From positions 1-54,952 of the forward strand of contig CAAEIR010000301.1 in the NCBI GenBank assembly GCA_900756035.1: DNA of 54,952 bases. Reading direction: 5' to 3'. The translations under genes and the position numbers were made by a program. A model generated the notes under the pieces. It was not told where the DNA came from and did not search any database. It saw nothing but the letters and a program-made list of their open reading frames with translations. Source of the stretch: an uncultured Anaerostipes sp. GTDB lineage: Bacteria; Bacillota; Clostridia; Lachnospirales; Lachnospiraceae. Shown here in pieces: positions 24,587 through 31,928 of this stretch (its first letter is position 1; every line of letters starts with the position of its first letter).

Positions 24587-24793
24587 CTAATCACTCATAA
24601 CCCTTAAGTTTCCACCTCCTGTTATGATGTTTTGATGATTCTTGTTTTCGCTTTCTTTCCACCTTTTTTTAGGGCTGCTTACAATCTCTAGCGATCTGGG
24701 AAATTCCTTCACCACTAGCCAATTTTCTGGTACAAATCCAGATTCCTGAATGAATGTTTTCTGTTTCCTTGTCGGAACTTTGCCATGTTTCAT
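24587..24793 (-). CDS. Small DUF6906 family protein
   Basis: A 68-aa protein. MKHGKVPTRKQK, a short gap and then GFVPENWLVVKE match the DUF6906 pattern (KNGKRPTRRQK..I...GL.P.NWLV.K), a small family of unknown function common in Lachnospiraceae and often carried by mobile elements. The start at 24793 is chosen because AAGGAGACATCA precedes it and it overlaps the upstream sortase stop by ATGA; the frame is open further upstream but there it only shadows the sortase gene. The C-terminal half (after residue 35) is longer than in most members and unlike them. Confidence 0.72.
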   Translation of the reverse strand: MKHGKVPTRKQKTFIQESGFVPENWLVVKEFPRSLEIVSSPKKRWKESENKNHQNIITGGGNLRVMSD

Positions 24794-25647
24794 TGATGTC
24801 TCCTTCCTCGTTTCCGTTTCATTTTTTGATAGATCCTTCGAATTGCCCAGAACGCAGTAAGAATCAAAAGTCCTATGATCCAGGCTTTTTGGTATGCTCG
24901 CATCCACTGGGAGTTTTGATTTCTTCCCAAAATACGTTCCTTTTCCGCTTTCTGATAGCTTGTCCGGCTTCCTCGCACCAGCAGACGATGGGAATTGATT
25001 CCATAGGGTGTACAAGTCATCAATGTTACTTGATCCCGACCTTCTACAATTTGAAGTTTTTCAGTATCTTCTGGTTTTATCACCGATATTTGATCGACAC
25101 GGTATGCGAGATTTTTGGATAGTACAGAAATATAAAAAAGATCTCCTTTCTTAAGTTCCGTAAGATCTGTAAACAACCTTGCCTTTCCTAGTCCAGTATG
25201 TCCGGTAATGACACTGTGTGTACTTTTTCCACCGACCGGAAGAGAAGTTCCAAAAAGATGTCCGGCTCCCTTTTCCAAAACCTCCTGACTGGTTCCATGA
25301 TAGATTGGCAACTCCAGACGGATGCATGGAATTTCCACCGTTCCCATAATTCCCGAAGAATCCATTGCTAACATTTTTTGGTAAGACAGCCCCGAAGATG
25401 CTTGTATTTCCGAAAACGGGTCCGTTAATTTCACTCGTGATCCTGACAATTCCTGATTATATTTTTGAGCCAAAGAAAGCCATTCTGCTTTTCTGTTTTC
25501 TGCCAAATTCTCTACTTTCTTCTGATAGCTCTGAATCTTAGATCCTGCACTTTTTTCATATAAGTAATTGCTAATCCAGGGATAACTGCAAAGAAGGACA
25601 CCGAAAACCAGAAACAAAACCGGTAAGAATGTTCTTAGATCTTTCAT
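24790..25647 (-). CDS. Class C sortase (pilus polymerase) 1
   Basis: A 285-aa class C sortase: N-terminal membrane anchor (residues 7-25), canonical lid motif DPF at 76-78, His150 (VITGHTG), Cys212 (LMTCTPYGINSHR) with Arg221, then a C-terminal membrane span and a basic tail. It lies between the 64-aa protein and the DUF6906 gene, downstream of the backbone pilin, and is the best candidate for the enzyme that polymerises that pilin. Its translation signal is unusual: GGAGGA follows the upstream stop codon directly, but a 9-bp hairpin separates it from the ATG. Confidence 0.95.
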   Translation of the reverse strand: MKDLRTFLPVLFLVFGVLLCSYPWISNYLYEKSAGSKIQSYQKKVENLAENRKAEWLSLAQKYNQELSGSRVKLTDPFSEIQASSGLSYQKMLAMDSSGIMGTVEIPCIRLELPIYHGTSQEVLEKGAGHLFGTSLPVGGKSTHSVITGHTGLGKARLFTDLTELKKGDLFYISVLSKNLAYRVDQISVIKPEDTEKLQIVEGRDQVTLMTCTPYGINSHRLLVRGSRTSYQKAEKERILGRNQNSQWMRAYQKAWIIGLLILTAFWAIRRIYQKMKRKRGRRHQ

Positions 25648-25657
25648 AAAATATTTG

Positions 25658-25686
25658 CGGGACGGCTTCTTGCCGTCCCGTCCTCC
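25658..25686 (-). promoter_or_regulatory. GC-rich hairpin between Shine-Dalgarno and sortase start
   Basis: Read on the minus strand: stop TAA (25689-25687), GGAGGA (25686-25681), CGGGACGGC, loop AAGAA, GCCGTCCCG (25680-25658), CAAATATTTT, ATG (25647). The perfect 9-bp stem with a 5-base loop, if formed, brings GGAGGA within about 10 bases of the ATG. It could also act as a weak terminator or an RNase stop that lowers sortase output relative to pilin. Confidence 0.7.
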
Positions 25687-25881
25687 TTACTTCTCTAAAA
25701 TGTCTGCAGTTTTTTGATTTTGACTATGAAAAATATAACGATAGAAATCTTCCCTTTGCTGCTTGGGATATTTTAGAAGAACTCCAGTCTCGATAATTGT
25801 TAAAATTTCTTCTTTTAATGAATGTAGGTCTGAGACATACTCGCAACCCAACCTTTCCTTCATATCTTCAAACAAATCCAT
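25687..25881 (-). CDS. Small acidic protein of the pilus operon, unknown function
   Basis: A 64-aa protein (MDLFEDMKERLGCEYVSDLH...) with no signal peptide or membrane span; it is predicted to be helical and cytoplasmic. GGGAG lies eight bases upstream of the ATG. It lies 15 bases after the backbone pilin gene and directly before the sortase signal, so its translation may affect the hairpin that follows. It was not recognised. Confidence 0.65.
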   Translation of the reverse strand: MDLFEDMKERLGCEYVSDLHSLKEEILTIIETGVLLKYPKQQREDFYRYIFHSQNQKTADILEK

Positions 25882-25896
25882 GTCATTGCTCCCGCT

Positions 25897-27846
25897 TTAG
25901 TGCTTCTTTGCTTTTTTTCTCATAATGGAATATCCAGCTGCTGCAAGAAGTACTCCGGCGATCGTAATCAAATAGACTCCTTTTCCTCCAGTCTGCGGTA
26001 ATAAAAATCCTTTACTGTTTGTAATTTCCATATCAACCAATGCGTTGGCAGATTCTCCGGATTTACTCATAGTAGCTGCTTTTTCATCTACCGTTGCATA
26101 TGCAGAAGTTGTCTGTACAGATACCTGATCTGCAAGAGCACTTCCCTGTACGTTTCCGTCATTTGCTGCAGAATCATTACCGGATTTACTCTGAGTTCCG
26201 GTGATGTTTGCTTCTGTTGGTGTGATCACTGCTTTTGTAGAAGTAATTTTTACAATAACCGGCTGTTTTAACAGGCTGTATCCGGCATCGGAGTGTGTCT
26301 CTGTAAGTGCATAGGTATCTGCTTCTGCACCGCAGATTTTCAAACTTCCATCAGCCGTAGGAGAAAACTTGGTTGCTCCTTCTTCGGTTGCCGATTTTCC
26401 AGTCACATAATAGACTCCGTTGCTTCCTGTAGCAGTTAAGAAATATCCGTCACTGGTATTGGAAACAACAAATTTTACTTTGGTCGGATCACCTTTTCCA
26501 TCCGTAAATTTCTTTGTCATGTTCAGTCCAAACGTGTAAACAATACATTCATCTTTTAAGATATCGTAATATGATGTACTGGTACGTTTCCAGGTCAGAG
26601 ATACATCGTTTGGATTTCCTTTATCTCCTAACACTGCTGTATCATTCGAATTCAGTGTTGCAGTATAGTAAATCACAAGATATTTGTCACTGTACTTTTT
26701 GTTAATTTCAGACAGTCCGGAAGCAGTCATGGATACCTTCATGGTAGAATCTCCATTTCCGTTTTTTCCGTATTCCGTTTTAAATTTTGCGTCTGTGTCA
26801 GAAGATTTCCAGACTGCCAATGCATTGCTGTCGTCCACGTTATTTCCATTGGTCGCTGCAGCTGCATCTTTGCTGTCATAAATTGCAATGACTGCGTCTT
26901 TTTCATAAGTAATTCCTTTTGTTAACACATCATCAAAGGTATAAGTTGTCAGATAGGTGCTGGTGGATGTGATATGTGGCAGTTTTGAAATCAACTCATA
27001 ATCGAGAGTTTCGCTTTCGGTTGCTGTTACAGTGTCTGCATAGGTATATTCTTCTCTGGAAGCAGTAAAGTTTGAAAGTTCCCCTTCCTTACTTGTGGTA
27101 ATATTCGCTGCATCCGGATTGTTTCGTACCTTTTTCTCTAAGGTTGGAACCCCGGTCTGATTCTTTGGATAGCAGACTACATCGTAAAACCAATCATCTC
27201 CCTGAGCATCTGTCATTGGAAGCTGTACAAAGAATGGATTGGTTGTAGAAACAACATCTTCCGGAACTTTTGTTTCTACGATCAGATACAGACCCAGATC
27301 TAAGTTGTCTTTGCTTGTTACACCGGAAGCGTCGGTTTCATCCATCGCCACTCCGTTTTTCATATACTCTTCTAATTTATCTTTTGTTACGGTATTGTCT
27401 TCCAAAGCTTTTGCCAGGTGATCGTTGATCTGCTGACTAGTGAAATAAATCTTATTTCCGGAAGTCTTTGCTGCATCTGCCTTTGCTAAACCAAGAATGG
27501 TCTGCAGAGCTGTCGGAATTTCATAAATCAGTTTTACTTTGCCGCCTTCGCTCATCTGGTCCACATCTCCTACGCGCAAATAAGAGAACTCCACACCTTT
27601 GATTGCATAATTTTCCAGTGCTTTTTCTGCTGCGGCATCTGCCTTTCCGGTAGCAGTAAACTGACTTAAATCCACTCCTTTTTTCTCTGCCGCCGTCATA
27701 TCATACTTGTAAATGGTGATACTTCCGGTTTTCGACGTATCAATGATATCATTGGCCGCCGCAAATAATGGAGAGGTTGACCCCATCATAATTAACATAC
27801 ATAAACTAAAAAACACTATTTTCCTCATTATACAAAACCATTTCAT
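25897..27846 (-). CDS. LPQTG backbone (major) pilin, SpaA-like isopeptide type
   Basis: A 649-aa major pilin. The signal peptide ends near residue 31. The pilin motif YPKN at 226-229 supplies Lys228 for sortase cross-linking, as in SpaA. An N-terminal D1 domain (GSITIYKYD near 41) has an E-box-like VETKVPE near 190-196; a D2-type fimbrial isopeptide domain covers about 250-450; a SpaA domain near 470-580 has a second E-box, ALTETHSDAGY. The end is LPQTG at 616, a membrane span and RKKAKKH. The start at 27846 is chosen over the upstream in-frame ATG at 27930 because AAAGGA lies seven bases before it and the upstream codons cross a terminator-like hairpin. Confidence 0.93.
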   Translation of the reverse strand: MKWFCIMRKIVFFSLCMLIMMGSTSPLFAAANDIIDTSKTGSITIYKYDMTAAEKKGVDLSQFTATGKADAAAEKALENYAIKGVEFSYLRVGDVDQMSEGGKVKLIYEIPTALQTILGLAKADAAKTSGNKIYFTSQQINDHLAKALEDNTVTKDKLEEYMKNGVAMDETDASGVTSKDNLDLGLYLIVETKVPEDVVSTTNPFFVQLPMTDAQGDDWFYDVVCYPKNQTGVPTLEKKVRNNPDAANITTSKEGELSNFTASREEYTYADTVTATESETLDYELISKLPHITSTSTYLTTYTFDDVLTKGITYEKDAVIAIYDSKDAAAATNGNNVDDSNALAVWKSSDTDAKFKTEYGKNGNGDSTMKVSMTASGLSEINKKYSDKYLVIYYTATLNSNDTAVLGDKGNPNDVSLTWKRTSTSYYDILKDECIVYTFGLNMTKKFTDGKGDPTKVKFVVSNTSDGYFLTATGSNGVYYVTGKSATEEGATKFSPTADGSLKICGAEADTYALTETHSDAGYSLLKQPVIVKITSTKAVITPTEANITGTQSKSGNDSAANDGNVQGSALADQVSVQTTSAYATVDEKAATMSKSGESANALVDMEITNSKGFLLPQTGGKGVYLITIAGVLLAAAGYSIMRKKAKKH

Positions 27847-27878
27847 AAATTTATCCTTTCCCGTGGCATCGCTACTAT

Positions 27879-27922
27879 AAAAAAAGAAACCAAAGTGAGA
27901 AATTCTCAACCTTGATTTCTTT
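27879..27922 (-). terminator. Terminator-like hairpin before the backbone pilin
   Basis: AAAGAAACCAAAGTGAGAA and its partner ending TTGATTTCTTT (27883-27922) form an imperfect stem of about 17 bp with a short loop. On the minus strand it ends in eight T. It lies between the C39-like gene and the pilin ribosome site, leaving only about 30 bases for any new promoter, so it probably attenuates read-through. Confidence 0.6.
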
Positions 27923-27946
27923 ATCTTCAAGTGTGCCCTGATCTAT

Positions 27947-29188
27947 TTAATTTGCTAAATTTGTATTGTTTGGCAGAATTGTAACGGTACTCCAAAAAGA
28001 CCCTTTTACTGCTTTTGTCTCTATTTCTTCCACAACCTGTTCCAATTCTATTTCCGATTTCAACCGATTATGGCTATCCATTACAGAAACCGTATCATTA
28101 ATATCCAGTGACCCAATGGTTGCAAATTGGGCTTCACTGACCAACTCTCCTTTTTTCAGAGGAACTGTTAAATGATAATTTTTCTGAAGTACTGACTTAA
28201 TTTCACCATACATTTGCTTGAACTGCTTACTATGTGACTTTTTCTCCGATTTTTTTGTTTCTTTTCCTTTTCTCGTCTTTTTGGGATTTGAAATTTCCCA
28301 ACAAGGCCCTCCTGCCGAAGCTGATTTCGTCTGTTCAACCACATCTTTCAATGGATATTTATATCTTGTCCGCTGACGACTTCCCACATCTGCAACTGTG
28401 ACTTGATCCTTCTCATCAATCCCAACTAAAACAATAAAATGTCCTTTTTTTGTAAAATATCCCGGCCCCATAAGCGCAACCACCGGATGCTTCTCTTTCA
28501 AAGCTTTTCGAATTTTGTTCAGATCCTTTCCAATCCCTTTACAATTTAACTTATACTTTTGCGCCAGTGCCGGTATCATCTCATGAGATGCCCCGGCTGT
28601 ACTATAATAGCCTTGTTCATAAGCCCAGGCCGCCGTATCAACCGGCGTCACCCAATTTCCTGTAAGAGAAGAAATACAAAGAGCCATAGCTGTCGGTCCG
28701 CATCCGCTGCTCTTAATCTGATATCCATTATCATTCCAAGCTGCATCTGCCTGATTAAAGTAAACAAAACCACTCAACATCTCTTTTTTATTTTTCATTT
28801 CCAGACTGTGATCATTATAAACTTTCGGAATAATCTTTTTCTTATCGCTTTTCTTTTTCTCAGTCTTCTTTTTCAATATTTTGGACTTCTTTTCCTTTGC
28901 CGCGGTTTTTTTCTTTTTTCTATGAACCTGTGAAGTCTTTTTCTGAATAGAAGTATCTGTCTTTTCCTCTGTCGTCGTTGTTACTTCTTCTGTCGTCTTG
29001 CTGTCTGACTGCGCAGTTGATGCCTCGGTTGTCTGCTCCTTATCATCTGTACTTGTCTCAGTCTGCTGACGCACCTGTTCTGTTCCATTGTTGTACTCTG
29101 ACTGGTCTGCCTGTATCACAGATGCTGAACCCAGCATCAAAACGGTATACAAAGCCAGCACAGCCGTCATTTTGCGCATTTTCCTCAT
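27947..29188 (-). CDS. Secreted C39-like papain-fold protein
   Basis: A 413-aa exported protein. Residues 1-27 are a signal peptide; 28-125 are a Thr/Glu then Lys-rich low-complexity linker; 140-285 are a Peptidase_C39_2 domain with YFNQADAAWND, Cys163 in SSGCGPTAMAL, His250 in KKGHFIVLVG and Asp267 in VADVGS, a complete papain-like triad. The C-terminal 120 residues are unrecognised. It is the first gene of the pilus operon with its own promoter. It could trim a pilin or cell-wall component, or be a bound structural protein; this is not known. Confidence 0.82.
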   Translation of the reverse strand: MRKMRKMTAVLALYTVLMLGSASVIQADQSEYNNGTEQVRQQTETSTDDKEQTTEASTAQSDSKTTEEVTTTTEEKTDTSIQKKTSQVHRKKKKTAAKEKKSKILKKKTEKKKSDKKKIIPKVYNDHSLEMKNKKEMLSGFVYFNQADAAWNDNGYQIKSSGCGPTAMALCISSLTGNWVTPVDTAAWAYEQGYYSTAGASHEMIPALAQKYKLNCKGIGKDLNKIRKALKEKHPVVALMGPGYFTKKGHFIVLVGIDEKDQVTVADVGSRQRTRYKYPLKDVVEQTKSASAGGPCWEISNPKKTRKGKETKKSEKKSHSKQFKQMYGEIKSVLQKNYHLTVPLKKGELVSEAQFATIGSLDINDTVSVMDSHNRLKSEIELEQVVEEIETKAVKGSFWSTVTILPNNTNLAN

Positions 29189-29211
29189 TCCCTGTCTCCC
29201 TTTACTGTCAT

Positions 29212-29240
29212 AATTTATGATACCAAACCCAAAAGTTCAA
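29212..29240 (-). promoter_or_regulatory. Promoter of the pilus operon
   Basis: On the minus strand TTGAAC (29235-29240), 17-base spacer, TAAATT (29212-29217), about 25 bases before the C39-like gene start. A near-palindrome TCATAATTTATGA covers the -10 box and could be an operator. Confidence 0.5.
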
Positions 29241-29301
29241 ATACCATTTCATGTTTACATGATAAGGCATTTGAACTCCAGATTCCAACATCATCATTTA
29301 C

Positions 29302-30132
29302 TTAGTTGTCAAATACAAGTTTTTCAATCGCGTAAGCCACTCCATCTTCATTATTTGTCTTCGTTACAAAATTCGCGATTTTTTTCAATTCCTCCATTCC
29401 ATTTTCCATTACTACTCCAATACCGGCTGCTTCGATCATTTTTACATCATTTCCTGCATCTCCACACGCCATTACCTGACTCATCGGTATTCCTAAATGT
29501 TCTGCCAAATGTGTAAGTCCATCTCCCTTATCACATCCGAACTGGTTGATTTCGATATTATTGCTAAGTGAGCTGGATACACTGGCAATGTTTCTATTCT
29601 TAAGTTCCTTAAATGCAGCCTTGCGCTCCTCCATATCATCAAAAAAACTACTGATCTTTTCAATTCCCAACGGATTTTTGTGAATGTATTCTCTAAGATT
29701 TTCCACCGGCAGTCTGGTGTTCTTCACGAGATCATACGTATGAGCTTTTACGCCATATTCTGAAATATGATCCAGAAATCTCGGTTCCATATACCCCTGC
29801 CCATTTTGATAAATATCGTGGGTGCAGTGATATTTTTCCAAAATATCAAAGATCTCAAATACTACCTCTTCCTGAAGGTGATTGGTATAAATAATCTCAT
29901 CTTCGTATTTATCATATACTGTTGCCCCATTACAGCATAATGCATACCGGACCCCTTCCATTTCTCTTAAAAACTCCGGAATTGATTTGAAAATTCTCCC
30001 TGTCGCCGGCACAATATAAATACCTCTCTGTATTGCCTCCATTAACACATTTTCTGTATGTTTTGAAATTTTTTTGTCATCATCTAATAATGTATGATCC
30101 AAATCCATTGCGACTAGCTTTATGTTACTCAT
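29302..30132 (-). CDS. Cof-type HAD-IIB family phosphatase
   Basis: A 276-aa sugar-phosphatase-like HAD protein. Motif I is AMDLDHTLLDDDK (residues 8-20), motif II is ATGRIFKSI, and motif IV is ACGDAGNDVKMIEAAG with an upstream CDKGDGL lysine. The C2 cap lies between. Its start overlaps the recJ stop by ATGA, so it is co-translated with recJ. It is the last housekeeping gene before the pilus operon. The substrate is unknown. Confidence 0.92.
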   Translation of the reverse strand: MSNIKLVAMDLDHTLLDDDKKISKHTENVLMEAIQRGIYIVPATGRIFKSIPEFLREMEGVRYALCCNGATVYDKYEDEIIYTNHLQEEVVFEIFDILEKYHCTHDIYQNGQGYMEPRFLDHISEYGVKAHTYDLVKNTRLPVENLREYIHKNPLGIEKISSFFDDMEERKAAFKELKNRNIASVSSSLSNNIEINQFGCDKGDGLTHLAEHLGIPMSQVMACGDAGNDVKMIEAAGIGVVMENGMEELKKIANFVTKTNNEDGVAYAIEKLVFDN

Positions 30133-31865
30133 TTTCCTTCTTCCTCCGTAAAAAAGTAATTTTGTATATTAATTTGAAAACTCTGATATCCCTGATACTC
30201 ATTTAAGACCGGATAATATGTACATGTGATGTACTTCATCGTTCCCATTTTTTCCCGAAAACTGTCTTCTTCCTCAAAAATCATACCATCAATACGGGTG
30301 TCTTGGCTACTCTTTAGTGATAATTTTATAACATTTTTATGTTTTCCAAACACATTGACTCTCTCCACCCTTAATTTCCTGTGTGCAAAAAGAGGTTTCG
30401 TATTTTCTTTTCCAAATGGTTCGAGAACTGAAAGTTCCTCGATTAATTCCTTAGAAATATAATCGACCGGCATGTCTGCATCAATATGGACTTTATGTAT
30501 AAAATCCTGCTCTTCCAAAGTACAGTTCGCATTAATTTTTTCCCGAAACTCCGATAATTTTTCTTTTTCCAGAGAACATCCTGCAGCCATAGGATGTCCC
30601 CCAAATTTTGTAAAGACCTCTTTTACTTTCATCATCTCTTCAAACATGGAATACTGTTCAATGGATCGACCGGAACCTTTGATTCCCTCTTTGGCATCTG
30701 TTAATACAAAGACCGGATGGTGAACACGATCTTTCACTCTCCCTGCAATAATTCCTGCAATACTTTCATGACAATCCGGCAAATATAACACGAGAACTTT
30801 ATCTCCTGCCGCCTCAAGACGCAATGCCTGTTCCATAGCTGCCTTTACACCATTTTCTGTCATAGTTTTCCGTACATCATTTAACTCTTTTAATTCTTCC
30901 GCCGTTTCTAACGCTTTTTGAGTATCAGTTTCCAGAAACAAATTTAATGCCTTTTCTGCAGAATCCAATCTGCCACTGGCATTAATGCACGGGCCAATGC
31001 GAAATCCAAGATCATAGGATTGAATCTTTCGATCTCCCATCTCATACACATCCAACAACGCTTTAAGTCCGATAATTTTTGTATCTTTGATTCTTTTTAA
31101 ACCTTCTTTTACAAAAATTCTGTTTTCTCCAGTCAGATCTACTACATCACAAACGGTCGCTATGGCCAGAGGTACCAGTAATTCTTCTAAGGAACTCTCC
31201 TCTTTCTCCATTTCCCGATATAATCCCCTCATAAATTGAAATGCAACTCCTGCTCCGCATAATAAAGGATACGGATAATTACACCCCTGCTGTTTGGGAT
31301 TGATTACAACATCTGCCGGCGGAAGAATTTCGGTTCGGCTCCCATCTTCCTGCTCGGAAAATGGTACGTCATGGTGATCTGTAATGATCATCGTAAGACC
31401 CTGTTTTTTCCCAAATGCCACGGCTTCGCCGGCTGCAATTCCATTATCACAGGTAAGAATCGTATCAATTCCATCGGCTGCTGCATCTGTAATCAGGTTT
31501 TGATTAATTCCGTATCCATCCTTCATTCGATCCGGGATCTTAAAATCAATATTTCCTCCAAGATCATAGATTGCTTTCCACAGAATGTAGTTTGACACAA
31601 CCCCATCTACATCATAATCAGAAATAATCCTTATAGTTTTTCCATCCTCAATCTTTTTTCTTAGAATTCTGACACCTTCTTTAATTCCTGCCATCTCAAA
31701 GGGGTCTGAAATATCACTGAGGTCACCATACAGATATTGATAAATGTTTTTATTTCCGATAATATCACGATTTCGAATTAAACGTGATATCACAGGATCT
31801 ATATGAAATTCACTGCCGATTTTTTGAAAATCAGCCTTTTTCTTATAAAGGTACCACTGTTCCAT
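30129..31865 (-). CDS. recJ: Single-stranded-DNA exonuclease RecJ
   Basis: 5'-3' exonuclease for recombination and repair. DHH motifs are present: DYDVDGVV near residue 80, TCDNGIAA, ITDHHDVP and GAGVAFQ; the DHHA1 motif GGHPMAAGC lies near 425. At 578 aa it is a short RecJ form common in Lachnospiraceae. The start at 31865 is chosen because GGAG lies six bases before it; the ATG at 31877 has no ribosome site. It overlaps the HAD gene downstream and is separated from secDF by a hairpin terminator. Confidence 0.93.
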   Translation of the reverse strand: MEQWYLYKKKADFQKIGSEFHIDPVISRLIRNRDIIGNKNIYQYLYGDLSDISDPFEMAGIKEGVRILRKKIEDGKTIRIISDYDVDGVVSNYILWKAIYDLGGNIDFKIPDRMKDGYGINQNLITDAAADGIDTILTCDNGIAAGEAVAFGKKQGLTMIITDHHDVPFSEQEDGSRTEILPPADVVINPKQQGCNYPYPLLCGAGVAFQFMRGLYREMEKEESSLEELLVPLAIATVCDVVDLTGENRIFVKEGLKRIKDTKIIGLKALLDVYEMGDRKIQSYDLGFRIGPCINASGRLDSAEKALNLFLETDTQKALETAEELKELNDVRKTMTENGVKAAMEQALRLEAAGDKVLVLYLPDCHESIAGIIAGRVKDRVHHPVFVLTDAKEGIKGSGRSIEQYSMFEEMMKVKEVFTKFGGHPMAAGCSLEKEKLSEFREKINANCTLEEQDFIHKVHIDADMPVDYISKELIEELSVLEPFGKENTKPLFAHRKLRVERVNVFGKHKNVIKLSLKSSQDTRIDGMIFEEEDSFREKMGTMKYITCTYYPVLNEYQGYQSFQINIQNYFFTEEEGK

Positions 31866-31885
31866 TGTTCGCTCCATCTTTCAGA

Positions 31886-31922
31886 AAAAGAGTATCCAGT
31901 GTCTTTTTCTGAATACTCTTTC
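31886..31922 (-). terminator. Terminator after secDF
   Basis: AGAGTATCCAG and CTGAATACTCT (31890-31920) pair over 11 positions with one mismatch; on the minus strand a run of five T follows. It lies just after the secDF stop, before recJ. Confidence 0.65.
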
Positions 31923-31928
31923 CTTATA

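Noticed and set aside
24794..25015. Longer version of the DUF6906 gene starting at 25015
   Set aside because: The added 74 residues only shadow sortase 1 in another frame; the start at 24793 has a ribosome site and family length.
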